In this document: positions 46,945 through 55,350 of the stretch, piece after piece
Layout: each line of letters begins with the position of its first letter
Numbering within the stretch: the stretch's first letter is position 1
NCBI RefSeq assembly: GCF_012974865.1
Contig: NZ_CP043633.1
Location: 3,531,501-3,595,500, forward strand
Origin: Nonlabens sp. Ci31
Lineage (GTDB): Bacteria > Bacteroidota > Bacteroidia > Flavobacteriales > Flavobacteriaceae
Reading direction: 5' to 3'
DNA: 64,000 nt
Translations under genes and position numbers: made by a program
Notes under the pieces: generated by a model
Seen by the model: the letters and a program-made list of their open reading frames with translations, nothing else
Told to the model about the DNA's origin: nothing
Databases searched by the model: none

Positions 46945-48084
46945 ATGTCATTTGAAAAATTAGGACTTGATCCTGCACTCTTAAAGTCCCTTGCCGATCA
47001 ACAATTACTGGAGCCTACTCCTATACAGGAACAGGCTATCCCTGTTATTTTGGAAGGAAAAGACGTGTTAGGAATTGCCAAAACTGGTTCTGGAAAAACA
47101 GCCAGTTATGCGCTTCCTTTACTTCAAAACCTAAAGGGAATTGAATCTAAAAATAGACATATCAGTGCGCTGATTATGGTCCCTACTCGCGAGCTTGCCG
47201 TGCAAGTAAGCGACGTGGTTAAAACTTTTTCTAAAGCATTAGATAAGCCGTTGATCACCATGCCTGTTTATGGTGGTGTAAGTATCAATCCGCAAATGAT
47301 GAAGATGAATACAGTTGATGTACTTGTCGCGACTCCAGGTAGATTGATCGAACTGATAGAGGCAAATGCAGTAGTTCTAAAAGACTGTAAGATTTTGGTG
47401 CTGGATGAAGCCGACAAAATGCTCTCCATGGGGTTCAAGGAAGAGATGGATGCCGTTCTCTATCATTTACCGAGAAAGAAGCAAAACCTATTATTCTCGG
47501 CAACTTTAAGTCGCGAAGTTAAAAATATTGAAGAAGGGCTATTAAAAGACCCTGTAGTTATAGAAATTGAAGAGGAAAAACAAGACTACTCGCTTATAAA
47601 GCAATTGGGCTACCGTGTTACTGAAGAGAAAAAAGGAGTGCTTCTAAGGCATTTGATTGAAGAACACCAAATGCAGCAAGTATTGATTTTCTGCTCTTCT
47701 ACCTATCAAGTGGAACATGTAAATGACAAGCTCAATAACAATGGTATCAAATCAAAAGCCATTCACGGTAAAAAAGCACAAGGAGTTAGAAACACCAACC
47801 TAGCCGACTTCAAAAACAGTGCAGAAACAGGAGTGCGATGTCTCGTTACTACCGATTTGCTTTCTCGTGGTATAGACATTGAATTCCTTCCTTATGTGAT
47901 CAATTATGAATTGCCTCGATCGCCTAAAGACTACATTCACCGTATAGGTAGAACTGGTCGTGCAGAAAACCCTGGTACAGCCATTTCTTTGGTTACAAAA
48001 GAAGAAGCCAACCACATGCGTGTCATTCAGAAAAAGACCAATTTAAAAGTCTGGATGGAAGATTTACCAGAGTGGAATTCGTAA
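46945..48084 (+). CDS. DEAD-box RNA helicase
   Basis: 379 residues, just the two RecA-like domains without the usual C-terminal extension. Motifs in order: Q motif (FEKLGLDPALLKSLADQQLLEPTPIQEQAIP), I (AKTGSGKT), Ia (PTRELAVQ), Ib (ATPGR), II (LDEADKM), III (SATL), IV (VLIFCSST), V (TTDLLSRGID) and VI (HRIGRTGR). Similar to RhlE/DbpA-type helicases acting in RNA metabolism or ribosome assembly; target unknown. Confidence 0.95.
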   Translation: MSFEKLGLDPALLKSLADQQLLEPTPIQEQAIPVILEGKDVLGIAKTGSGKTASYALPLLQNLKGIESKNRHISALIMVPTRELAVQVSDVVKTFSKALDKPLITMPVYGGVSINPQMMKMNTVDVLVATPGRLIELIEANAVVLKDCKILVLDEADKMLSMGFKEEMDAVLYHLPRKKQNLLFSATLSREVKNIEEGLLKDPVVIEIEEEKQDYSLIKQLGYRVTEEKKGVLLRHLIEEHQMQQVLIFCSSTYQVEHVNDKLNNNGIKSKAIHGKKAQGVRNTNLADFKNSAETGVRCLVTTDLLSRGIDIEFLPYVINYELPRSPKDYIHRIGRTGRAENPGTAISLVTKEEANHMRVIQKKTNLKVWMEDLPEWNS

Positions 48085-48091
48085 GGAGTTT

Positions 48092-48670
48092 ATGGAAATG
48101 ATGAAATTAAAAATCACCATATATCTTTTATTTTTATTCGTTTTGACAGTAAACGGTCAGGAGACTATTAAAAAAATTGAGATCACTGATTTCTATTTGG
48201 AAAGCATGAGTCTAGAAAACTTATCAAAAGATCATTTTTCTAATTGTTCAAGTAATATAAAATTAAGATCAACTAAAAATATTATTGATAATGATTCCAT
48301 TTATTCTTTGAAAATCCCAAGAACTTGGGATATCCAAGAAAATATATGATACGAGGCAAATGGGATGGTACTATCAGGTGATCCTGAAGCTATCGACAAT
48401 TATAATACAATAGGTATTGTTGAGATTAAAAATGATTCTTTAACCTTAGAAACCTTTTTCACTAAAGATATTCTCAACGCATTAACTAATCAAAATGAAA
48501 TTAAAATAGCTGATTTTGGAAAGGCTAAAATTGCCGGAATGCATTCTTATTGGTTGTCATTTAATTCTAAAACAGATAATTTAAAGCAACAGTCTTATTT
48601 ATATTATTTGAAAAATAATAAGAAAAATAATAATTTCTACCTGTTAAATACAACTGTTAAAGGTAACTAA
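48092..48670 (+). pseudogene. Secreted protein gene interrupted by an in-frame TGA
   Basis: One continuous frame of 192 sense codons carries a signal peptide (KLKITIYLLFLFVLTVNGQ) and is broken once, at the TGA 48347-48349. The residues on both sides read smoothly (RTWDIQENI - stop - YEANGMVLSGDPEAID), which suggests that a TGG (Trp) codon has become TGA. The frame ends at TAA 48668. I do not recognise the protein; the second half (SLTLETFFTKDILN, AGMHSYWLSFNSKTDN) looks like a small periplasmic domain. It starts 7 bases after the DEAD helicase gene. Alternatives: a sequencing error, or two small ORFs; selenocysteine is very unlikely. Confidence 0.7.
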
Positions 48671-49077
48671 GATAACAGTGATATGCATCAATGTAACTTA
48701 AGAAAGGTTTTAGAAACATTTAAATTCCTAGAGAATTAATACTCCTTAATTTTCTTAAAACTCTAAAATAGTTTTATTCGTGTACGAATTAAATAAGGGT
48801 TTTACGGTATTGGAAATTAGACCAATTGTTTTTTTTTAAAAGGGTAGAATTAATTCTACCCCTAGGAGAATAACCGATTTGTTTTCCAACACTCGAGAGT
48901 TCAGTTGTCAAATCATCCTAACTACTTCCATTAGAAGAGCATAGCTATAACATGAACCTGCCCACTACCTACTATTTCACGATAGCCCCAAGAGAAACTA
49001 AAAACCTATTACTACCTACTTCCATTATAAGAGCACAACGAGTAAATCAACTTGCCTACTGCAAACTGTTACTGAGA
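48671..49077. other. Intergenic region with a perfect 20-bp palindrome
   Basis: A 407-base AT-rich gap. At 48842-48861 it holds GGGTAGAATTAATTCTACCC, perfect over 20 bases, preceded by a T9-A4 stretch. On neither strand does a T run follow directly, so it is not a standard terminator; an operator is possible. No ORF was seen. Confidence 0.5.
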
Positions 49078-49455
49078 CTAAACCTCTTTCTTAAAATCAA
49101 GACTCAAACTATTCACACAATGCCTGATTCCAGTAGCAGTAGGTCCATCGTTAAAAACATGCCCTAGATGGCTACCGCAATTGGAACACATGATTTCTGT
49201 GCGCATCATACCGTGAGTAGCATCTCTTTTACGCTCGATTGCTCCTTCTACTTCATCATCAAAGGAAGGCCAGCCACAACCAGAATCAAATTTTTGATCT
49301 GATTTAAAAAGTTCATTCCCGCATGCTGCACAACTGTAAACTCCTTTATCATAATGGGTATTGTACTCTCCTGTAAAAGGTCGTTCGGTTCCTTTTTCTC
49401 TAAGAATCTGATATTGTTCTGGAGTCAGTTTTTCTTTATATTCTTTTTCTGTCAT
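49078..49455 (-). CDS. msrB: Peptide-methionine (R)-S-oxide reductase MsrB (cytoplasmic)
   Basis: 125 residues. Catalytic C113 lies in [11 protein letters not shown], the recycling C60 in SGCGWPSF, and the zinc site consists of C42/C45 (CAAC) and C90/C93 (CSNC). It reduces Met-(R)-sulfoxide in proteins. No signal peptide, so cytoplasmic. A second, secreted MsrB is encoded 137 bases upstream on the same strand. Confidence 0.95.
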   Translation of the reverse strand: MTEKEYKEKLTPEQYQILREKGTERPFTGEYNTHYDKGVYSCAACGNELFKSDQKFDSGCGWPSFDDEVEGAIERKRDATHGMMRTEIMCSNCGSHLGHVFNDGPTATGIRHCVNSLSLDFKKEV

Positions 49456-49491
49456 TGGATTGTATTTGAATTCATATGATTGAATTTCATT

Positions 49492-49530
49492 CCGCTTTCG
49501 CGTCTTCCCTTCCGGCAGGCAGGAAAGCGG
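49492..49530. repeat. Interrupted palindrome (CCGCTTTCGCG ... GAAAGCGG)
   Basis: The arms are those of the dispersed palindrome, separated by about 20 bases containing TTCCGGCAGGCAGG. The insert resembles, in the opposite orientation, the one at 12512-12546. Confidence 0.65.
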
Positions 49531-49540
49531 AACAAAAATA

Positions 49541-49569
49541 AAGCTCCTTAACTAAGTCAGGAGCTTTTT
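49541..49569. terminator. Terminator between the two msrB genes
   Basis: AAGCTCCT and AGGAGCTT arms with a loop of about 10 bases. It lies 24 bases after the stop of the secreted MsrB gene and should end that transcript, so the two msrB genes are separate units. Confidence 0.75.
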
Positions 49570-49592
49570 ATAAATCTTACTTTAAACAGCAC

Positions 49593-50126
49593 CTATTTTC
49601 TCAATGCTGGCAACTCTTCTCCTTTAGGAACAAAGTCCATAGCGACACCATTTATACAATGGCGCTTTCCTGTCGTCTTTTTAGGTCCATCATTAAATTC
49701 ATGACCTAAATGACTACCACAAGTATTACATTTCAACTCTGTGCGTTCATAACCTATCTTATAATCTACATCGCGTTCTACTTGTCCTTCAATAGCTCTG
49801 TCATAACTAGGCCATCCTGTACCCGAGTCAAATTTGTTCTCATTTTCATAAAGAGGAGCAAAACAAGCTCCACAAATTAGAATTCCTGGAGCGTACTGTT
49901 TATTCAGCGGGCTCGTATTAGGTCTTTCTGTACCTGCTTCTCTCAATACATTATATGCAGAAGGTTCCAAGAGTCCTTTCCACTGGGCATCTGTTTTGCT
50001 AATTTGATATTTTTTTTCTTGCTGTACTTCTTCATTGGAAGAGTTTAAAGCAGTTTCCTTAGGAGTGTTTCCACAAGAAACTGCTAGAAGAGCTATTATG
50101 GCGATTACAATATGTTTGATCATCAT
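49593..50126 (-). CDS. msrB: Peptide-methionine (R)-S-oxide reductase MsrB, lipoprotein form
   Basis: 177 residues. A lipoprotein signal (AIIALLAVSC, Cys18) precedes a full MsrB domain: zinc ligands C85/C88 (CGAC) and C133/C136 (CNTC), catalytic C157 in GKRHCINGVAMDF. The recycling Cys seen in the cytoplasmic paralogue is a Thr here (SGTGWPSY, T103), so regeneration must use another Cys or reductant. It should repair oxidised proteins in the periplasm or at the outer membrane. Confidence 0.93.
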   Translation of the reverse strand: MMIKHIVIAIIALLAVSCGNTPKETALNSSNEEVQQEKKYQISKTDAQWKGLLEPSAYNVLREAGTERPNTSPLNKQYAPGILICGACFAPLYENENKFDSGTGWPSYDRAIEGQVERDVDYKIGYERTELKCNTCGSHLGHEFNDGPKKTTGKRHCINGVAMDFVPKGEELPALRK

Positions 50127-50390
50127 CTTTTTATTTAAAGTAAAAATACGCAGTAAAACAATCGCAGATGTTGCAATAATGTTAAGTATTGTGTCAATGA
50201 TATCATAAAATAATAGTTAAAGAAATCAAATGAACAGCGATCGAGGAATAACATATATGCAAATGAGAAAAGGAAATCGAAATAGGCCGTTCATAAATTT
50301 AAAAATGCAGCCTTGACTAAACAATTAGCAATTAACAAATTCAAAAGCAAAGCCTTGAATTTATCATCGGCAATTTTGTAGTTTTACCCG

Positions 50391-50885
50391 ATGAATAAAA
50401 AAGTAGCTATTATTATGGGTTCTGCAAGCGATCTTCCCGTGATGCAAGAAGCCATAGATGTTTTAAAAGAACTAGATATAGAAATTCAAGTAGATGTTGT
50501 TAGTGCTCACCGCACGCCAGAAAAGATGTTTGAATTTGGTAAAACAGCTCATGAAAATGGCATTGCTGTAATTATAGCAGGGGCTGGTGGAGCAGCGCAT
50601 TTACCTGGAATGGTAGCGAGCTTATCGCCACTACCCGTAATAGGTGTGCCAGTAAAGTCGAGTAACTCCATAGATGGCTGGGATAGTATTCTTTCTATTT
50701 TACAAATGCCAAGTGGCGTTCCTGTAGCAACTGTTGCTCTAAATGGAGCAAAAAATGCTGGAATCCTTGCCGCACAAATTATAGGTGCTACACAAGAAGA
50801 TGTGAGGTCTAGAATCATTTCTTATAAACTAAGTCTTAAGGATAAAGTCATTCAAGCTGCTGCAGAAATGCAAAAGAATGTCTAA
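50391..50885 (+). CDS. purE: N5-carboxyaminoimidazole ribonucleotide mutase PurE
   Basis: 164 residues. Motifs IIMGSASDLPVM, VSAHRTPEKMFEF and IAGAGGAAHLPGMVAS form the phosphate and CAIR-binding sites of class I PurE. It converts N5-CAIR to CAIR in purine synthesis. A possible promoter (CTTG-N21-TAGTTTTA) lies 5-40 bases upstream. It overlaps the next small gene by 8 bases. The usual partner purK is not in the window. Confidence 0.96.
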   Translation: MNKKVAIIMGSASDLPVMQEAIDVLKELDIEIQVDVVSAHRTPEKMFEFGKTAHENGIAVIIAGAGGAAHLPGMVASLSPLPVIGVPVKSSNSIDGWDSILSILQMPSGVPVATVALNGAKNAGILAAQIIGATQEDVRSRIISYKLSLKDKVIQAAAEMQKNV

Positions 50886-51117
50886 AACCTACCAGTTTGC
50901 CTCTGTTATTACCATAGGAGTAACCTTATTTTGGTTTTGCTACGCTATGATGCAACGACATCCACAAAAATGGCAATTTCTAACCGCTGGTGGTATTCAT
51001 TTTTTAATGTCTATCATCATCAACAGGCAGTTTACACAAAAGAATCGCAACTACTTAGGTATCATTCACGGCATCTTTATGGTCTGTTTTTTTGGTTCCG
51101 GCTATTTCTTCCTTTAA
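50878..51117 (+). CDS. Small membrane protein of unknown function
   Basis: 79 residues with about three hydrophobic segments (FASVITIGVTLFWFCYAMM, FLTAGGIHFLMSIII, IIHGIFMVCFFGSGYFFL) joined by short basic loops. I do not recognise it. The start codon lies inside the end of purE (8-base overlap), which supports its being translated, but no functional link to purine synthesis is evident. Confidence 0.7.
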   Translation: MSKTYQFASVITIGVTLFWFCYAMMQRHPQKWQFLTAGGIHFLMSIIINRQFTQKNRNYLGIIHGIFMVCFFGSGYFFL

Positions 51118-51199
51118 ATAATTTGTTTAACCTTATTGATCAAAAGTTTAACAAAATTGTGATAAACAATTGATCATTGAACTTTACTTTTACATATAT

Positions 51200-53263
51200 A
51201 TGAGCATTGAGAATAATCCATTATTACAAGATTTTAAAACCTTTCAGGATACCACACCTTTTTCTTTGATAAAGGAAGCTCATTACGAGCCCGCTTTCGC
51301 GAAAGCGATACAACTTGCAAAAAAGGAAATAGATGCGATTACTAAAAATACTTCAAAGCCTACCTTTGAGAATACAATAGAGGCTTTAGACAGCTCTGCA
51401 GAATTATTAGGACGCATTTCTAGCATCTTTTTTAACCTCAACAGCGCAGAAACCAACGACGAAATTCAAAAAATTGCTCGTGAGGTAAGTCCGCAATTAT
51501 CTGAATTTGGTAATGATGTAACTCTTAATGAAGCGCTTTTTAAAAGAGTAAAAGCTGTTTATGAAAATAAAGATTCCTTAGATCTAACAGAGGAACAAAA
51601 AACATTATTGGACCAACAATACAAACGTTTTTCACGCAATGGGGCCAATCTTTCTGAAGATAAGAAGAAACGTTTAAGAGAAATTGACAACGAATTATCT
51701 CAATTGTCCTTAGCTTTTGGTGAGAATGTTCTTGCAGCAACTAATGCTTACGAATTCCACCTAGAAGATGATTCTAGGCTATCAGGATTACCTGATAGCG
51801 CTAAAGAAGCTGCTGCCGAAGCGGCAAAAGAAAAAGATAAAGACGGTTATCTTTTTACGTTAGACTATCCGAGCTACATTCCTTTTATGACTTATGTGGA
51901 CGACAGGAAATTGCGGGAAGAGCTTTCCAGTGCTTTTGGAGCAAAAGCCTATAAGGACCCATATGATAATCAAGAAAATGTTTTAAAAATCGCGCAATTT
52001 CGTTTCGAAAGAGCTCATTTATTAGGTTACAACACTCATGCACATTTTGTCCTTGAAGAACGAATGGCAAAAACACCCGAAATAGTCAATAGCTTTTCTC
52101 AAGAGATTCTTGAAAAAGCAACACCTGCTGCACAAAGAGAATTTGAGGAGTTGACTGCTTTTGCTATCTCGATTTCTAACCAATCAGAGACGTCAGCATC
52201 CATTACCAGATTAGAGAAATGGGATGCTGCTTATTATTCTGAAAAGTTAAAGCAACGTCTTTTTGACTTGGACGATGAGCTATTAAAACCTTATTTCAAG
52301 TTAGAGAATGTGATCAATGGTGTTTTTGAAATCGCCAGTCGTTTGTACGGGCTGAGTTTTGAGGAAACAAACGAAATAGAAAAATACCATCCAGATGTTT
52401 TTACCTATGTAGTGAAAAATGAAGACAATACGTTGAACTCTATATTTTATGCCGACTTTTTCCCTCGTAAAGGAAAACGCAATGGTGCTTGGATGACTTC
52501 CTTTAAAAACCAGTGGTATGATGAGGATGGTCACAATATAAGACCACATGTTTCTAACGTATGTAATTTCACAAAACCTACAGCTACTAAGCCATCCCTA
52601 CTTACATTTAACGAGGTAACCACTCTTTTTCATGAGTTTGGCCATGCGCTTCACGGTATGCTAGCAGACACTAAGTACAGAAGTCTGTCTGGAACATCAG
52701 TGTTTTGGGATTTTGTGGAACTACCTAGTCAAGTTTTAGAAAACTGGTGTTATGAAAAAGAAGCACTAGAAATTTTTGCGAGACATTACGAGACAGACGA
52801 AGTGATACCATCAACATATATTGACAAAATTAAAGCTGCGGCAAACTTTCAAGAAGGTTTACAAACTTTAAGACAACTTTCTTTTGGGATGATGGATATG
52901 AGTTGGCACGGAATCGATCCGACAGGAATTACCGATGTAAAAGCTCATGAACGAAAAATATTTGATCAAACAGATTTATACCCAGACGCAGCAACCAGCT
53001 GTATGAGTACTGCTTTTGCACACATTTTTCAAGGGGGCTACAGTGCGGGATACTACAGTTATAAATGGGCAGAGGTGCTGGATGCAGATGCCTTTGAAGT
53101 ATTTAAAGAAAAAGGAATTTTTGATAGAACAACAGCAAAGAAATTTAGAGATAACGTACTCTCTAGAGGGGGAACAGAAGATCCTATGTTGTTGTACACT
53201 CGTTTTCGAGGAAGCAAACCTAAGATAGATGCTTTATTAAAAAGAGCTGGATTAGTGGCGTGA
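51200..53263 (+). CDS. M3-family metallopeptidase (oligopeptidase A / Dcp type)
   Basis: 687 residues from MSIENNPLLQDFKTFQDTTPF at 51200; the frame is open 10 codons upstream. The zinc site is TLFHEFGHALHGML (HEFGH at 478-482) with the third ligand Glu in the following WDFVELPSQ. FADFFPRKGKRNGAWM-like and FQGGYSAGYYSYKWAEVLDAD sequences are typical of the M3 family. No signal peptide, so cytoplasmic; it should degrade short peptides. A dispersed palindrome copy lies near the N-terminus (51292), read as P-A-F-A-K-A. Confidence 0.94.
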   Translation: MSIENNPLLQDFKTFQDTTPFSLIKEAHYEPAFAKAIQLAKKEIDAITKNTSKPTFENTIEALDSSAELLGRISSIFFNLNSAETNDEIQKIAREVSPQLSEFGNDVTLNEALFKRVKAVYENKDSLDLTEEQKTLLDQQYKRFSRNGANLSEDKKKRLREIDNELSQLSLAFGENVLAATNAYEFHLEDDSRLSGLPDSAKEAAAEAAKEKDKDGYLFTLDYPSYIPFMTYVDDRKLREELSSAFGAKAYKDPYDNQENVLKIAQFRFERAHLLGYNTHAHFVLEERMAKTPEIVNSFSQEILEKATPAAQREFEELTAFAISISNQSETSASITRLEKWDAAYYSEKLKQRLFDLDDELLKPYFKLENVINGVFEIASRLYGLSFEETNEIEKYHPDVFTYVVKNEDNTLNSIFYADFFPRKGKRNGAWMTSFKNQWYDEDGHNIRPHVSNVCNFTKPTATKPSLLTFNEVTTLFHEFGHALHGMLADTKYRSLSGTSVFWDFVELPSQVLENWCYEKEALEIFARHYETDEVIPSTYIDKIKAAANFQEGLQTLRQLSFGMMDMSWHGIDPTGITDVKAHERKIFDQTDLYPDAATSCMSTAFAHIFQGGYSAGYYSYKWAEVLDADAFEVFKEKGIFDRTTAKKFRDNVLSRGGTEDPMLLYTRFRGSKPKIDALLKRAGLVA
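51292..51307. repeat. Dispersed palindrome inside the M3 peptidase gene
   Basis: Perfect CGCTTTCGCGAAAGCG, read as A-F-A-K-A. Confidence 0.85.
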
Positions 53264-53406
53264 TGAAATTTATAGGTTACGAATCACAAAATAAACGAAT
53301 TCAGTCGGTGCTTAAAAAGAATATTCATACCGAGCAACGAGATTGAAAGATTGATAAAAGTTAAAATAGATTCCGTAAAGAGTGCGGATAAAAAATAGAA
53401 AACGAA

Positions 53407-53970
53407 TTGCCAGAAGTTAAATTAATACCAGAAAAATGGGTGGACCGTTACGGCGATTACCTTTTTAATTTTACCATAAGTAGAGTCAATGACCCTATTA
53501 TGGCCCAAGACCTCGTGTCTGAAACTTTTCTTGCTGGTTTAAAAAGTGCGCACCGATTTAAAGGGAATTCTACAGAGCGCACTTGGTTAATTTCTATTCT
53601 CAAACGTAAAATAATCGATTATTATCGCAAGATTAATTCCAACAAAGGAAAGGCTGAAGTACGCATGAGTTATTTGTCCAGTAGTGATCAAGAAGGTGAC
53701 TGGATGGAAGAACAGGCAGCAGACTTACGCAATCCTAACGTGGAAGATATGATTGAACAGCGAGAGCTAGGTGATGCTCTTGAAGAATGTATTGCTTGTT
53801 TACCAGAGCGATATGCCACTATCTTTGTCCAAAAAACCATTGATAATTTGGAAACCGAAACAATATGTAAGGAACATAATATCACGGCGTCCAATCTTTG
53901 GGTAATCATTCACAGGGCTCGAGTACAGCTTATGGAATGTCTCAATAATAAATGGCACAAGAATAGTTAA
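53407..53970 (+). CDS. ECF-type RNA polymerase sigma factor
   Basis: 187 residues with a TTG start. Region 2 is YGDYLFNFTISRVNDPIMAQDLVSETFLAG followed by STERTWLISILKRKIIDYYRK (promoter -10 recognition). Region 4 is ALEECIACLPERYATIFVQKTIDNLETETICKEHNITASNLWVIIHRARVQLMECL, a helix-turn-helix. A ZAS-type anti-sigma gene follows after 4 bases, so this is a regulated pair. Target promoters are unknown. Confidence 0.92.
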   Translation: MPEVKLIPEKWVDRYGDYLFNFTISRVNDPIMAQDLVSETFLAGLKSAHRFKGNSTERTWLISILKRKIIDYYRKINSNKGKAEVRMSYLSSSDQEGDWMEEQAADLRNPNVEDMIEQRELGDALEECIACLPERYATIFVQKTIDNLETETICKEHNITASNLWVIIHRARVQLMECLNNKWHKNS

Positions 53971-53974
53971 TCTA

Positions 53975-54220
53975 ATGAGTAGATTTTTCATCAATTGCGA
54001 TCAAGCAAGTATATTAAGTACAAGAGAACAATACGGCGACCTTAATCCTAAGGAAGCTTTCCGTCACAAACTACACAGAGGACACTGTATAGGCTGTCGC
54101 TCTTTTCATAAAAATAATCAACGTTTCCAACGCAAACTTAAAGGCCTCAAATGGATAGCTTTAACTATTGCTCAAAAACAATCTATTAAGAAATGTCTTA
54201 CTGAGGCCATGTCAAAGTAG
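53975..54220 (+). CDS. Minimal ZAS-like anti-sigma factor
   Basis: 81 residues without membrane helix. It contains H34-R-G-H-C38-I-G-C41, the H-x3-C-x2-C pattern of zinc-binding anti-sigma (ZAS) domains, plus an upstream Cys8 that may supply another ligand. The start lies 4 bases after the sigma gene stop. Unlike most anti-sigma factors it has no transmembrane or periplasmic part, so it would sense a cytoplasmic signal, for example redox or metal state through the zinc site. Assignment rests on motif and context. Confidence 0.75.
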   Translation: MSRFFINCDQASILSTREQYGDLNPKEAFRHKLHRGHCIGCRSFHKNNQRFQRKLKGLKWIALTIAQKQSIKKCLTEAMSK

Positions 54221-54336
54221 TTTTGATCCCCGTATCCTTGACCAATTATTCCGCTTGCATTTCTACTTTAGAATACATCTAGTCAAATAACTTTTGATAG
54301 AATTCTTTCTAATACTGCTATGCAATAAAATTGGAT

Positions 54337-55191
54337 TTAATTTAATACAAGCAACATTCCTAGCCAAAAGACTGGAATTGCCTCAACAAAGAAACTGGTG
54401 TAATAATCAGATTTAAATACATCAGAAAACCAAATAAACACAGCAATAAGTGGCACTAACAGATAAGTGCTTATAGCTATGATATTTGTTGTAAAACCAA
54501 ACTGTATGATCTCTATTACTAAGTAAATCACACATAGGACAACTCCTAATAATTTGGTGCGATGAATCCCTATCATTTGAGGAAGTGTTTTAAGCTGAGG
54601 AGAATCATATTGCAGATCCCTAATTTCAAAAGGAATACAAAGAGCAATAATCAATACGAACAGTTGTATTATATCTATAGCGTACAGCCACTTGACAGAA
54701 TCTGTAATAGGAAAAGCCAGGGAATCATACGAATACTCAAAATTTACATACACCGATTTCAAAGGAAGAAAACAAATGATGATGATCCATGAAAGCGCTA
54801 CCAGTACCAACTTGATAATAGGGATTTGCCTTAAGTTGTGATGCCTTATCAATGGAAATGCATAAAAAACAGAAAAAGCACTGGCTAGAGAAACCATCAC
54901 AACAGTCCATAAACTATCTTTAATAATTAAATAAGCTGCGATACCACTAGCGATAGCTGTACTAGTTATGATAGTTGTTTTAAAACGGAAATCTTTTCGT
55001 TCCAAAAGCAGCGCTGCATATTTTATGATGTTATAGCCTATAACTACTCCACAAAATATAAGAAGTAGCATAGCGCCATCCAACTTCGAAAAGTTCCAAA
55101 AATGGAAAACTAGAAATAACGCCACAAAGCAAAAAGCCACATGAAAACTACTCCTGATATAAAATTCTAAAATACTTTTCAATAACCTCAT
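54337..55191 (-). CDS. UbiA-like membrane protein (prenyltransferase relative)
   Basis: 284 residues with about eight membrane helices. The PFEIRDLQYDSPQLKTLPQMIG stretch (about 186-207) matches the second Asp-rich region of UbiA-type prenyltransferases, and FSVFYAFPLIR fits the preceding helix. The first Asp motif (NDxxDxxxD), expected near GVVIGYNIIKYAALLLERKD, is absent. It may therefore be an inactive or specialised relative, common in Flavobacteriaceae. It is convergent with the sigma/anti-sigma pair. Confidence 0.65.
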   Translation of the reverse strand: MRLLKSILEFYIRSSFHVAFCFVALFLVFHFWNFSKLDGAMLLLIFCGVVIGYNIIKYAALLLERKDFRFKTTIITSTAIASGIAAYLIIKDSLWTVVMVSLASAFSVFYAFPLIRHHNLRQIPIIKLVLVALSWIIIICFLPLKSVYVNFEYSYDSLAFPITDSVKWLYAIDIIQLFVLIIALCIPFEIRDLQYDSPQLKTLPQMIGIHRTKLLGVVLCVIYLVIEIIQFGFTTNIIAISTYLLVPLIAVFIWFSDVFKSDYYTSFFVEAIPVFWLGMLLVLN

Positions 55192-55257
55192 TATCCAAAT
55201 TTACAGCACATAGTTAATAACCCCCTAATAAAGGTTGAAAAAATCATTTATTTAAAG

Positions 55258-55299
55258 ACTAACCCTTGTTAGTTTAGATATCTTAAACGACTACTTTTG
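55258..55299 (+). promoter_or_regulatory. gcvP promoter with overlapping inverted repeat
   Basis: TTAG (55269-55272), 19 bases, then TACTTTTG (55292-55299). The -7 element is a full TAnnTTTG match; the -33 has one mismatch. ACTAAC-CCTT-GTTAGT (55258-55273) overlaps the -33 box and could be an operator. No glycine riboswitch was seen. Confidence 0.7.
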
Positions 55300-55350
55300 C
55301 AGAGAATTCAGCAAGAATTCAATATCTTAAATATAGACCACATAAGTACT

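Noticed and set aside
48347..48349. TGA as selenocysteine
   Set aside because: No SECIS-like hairpin follows, the context suggests Trp, and selenoprotein genes are not present in the window.
55200..55350. Glycine riboswitch before gcvP
   Set aside because: The leader between promoter and ATG is only about 50 bases, with no room for the tandem aptamer and no matching core.
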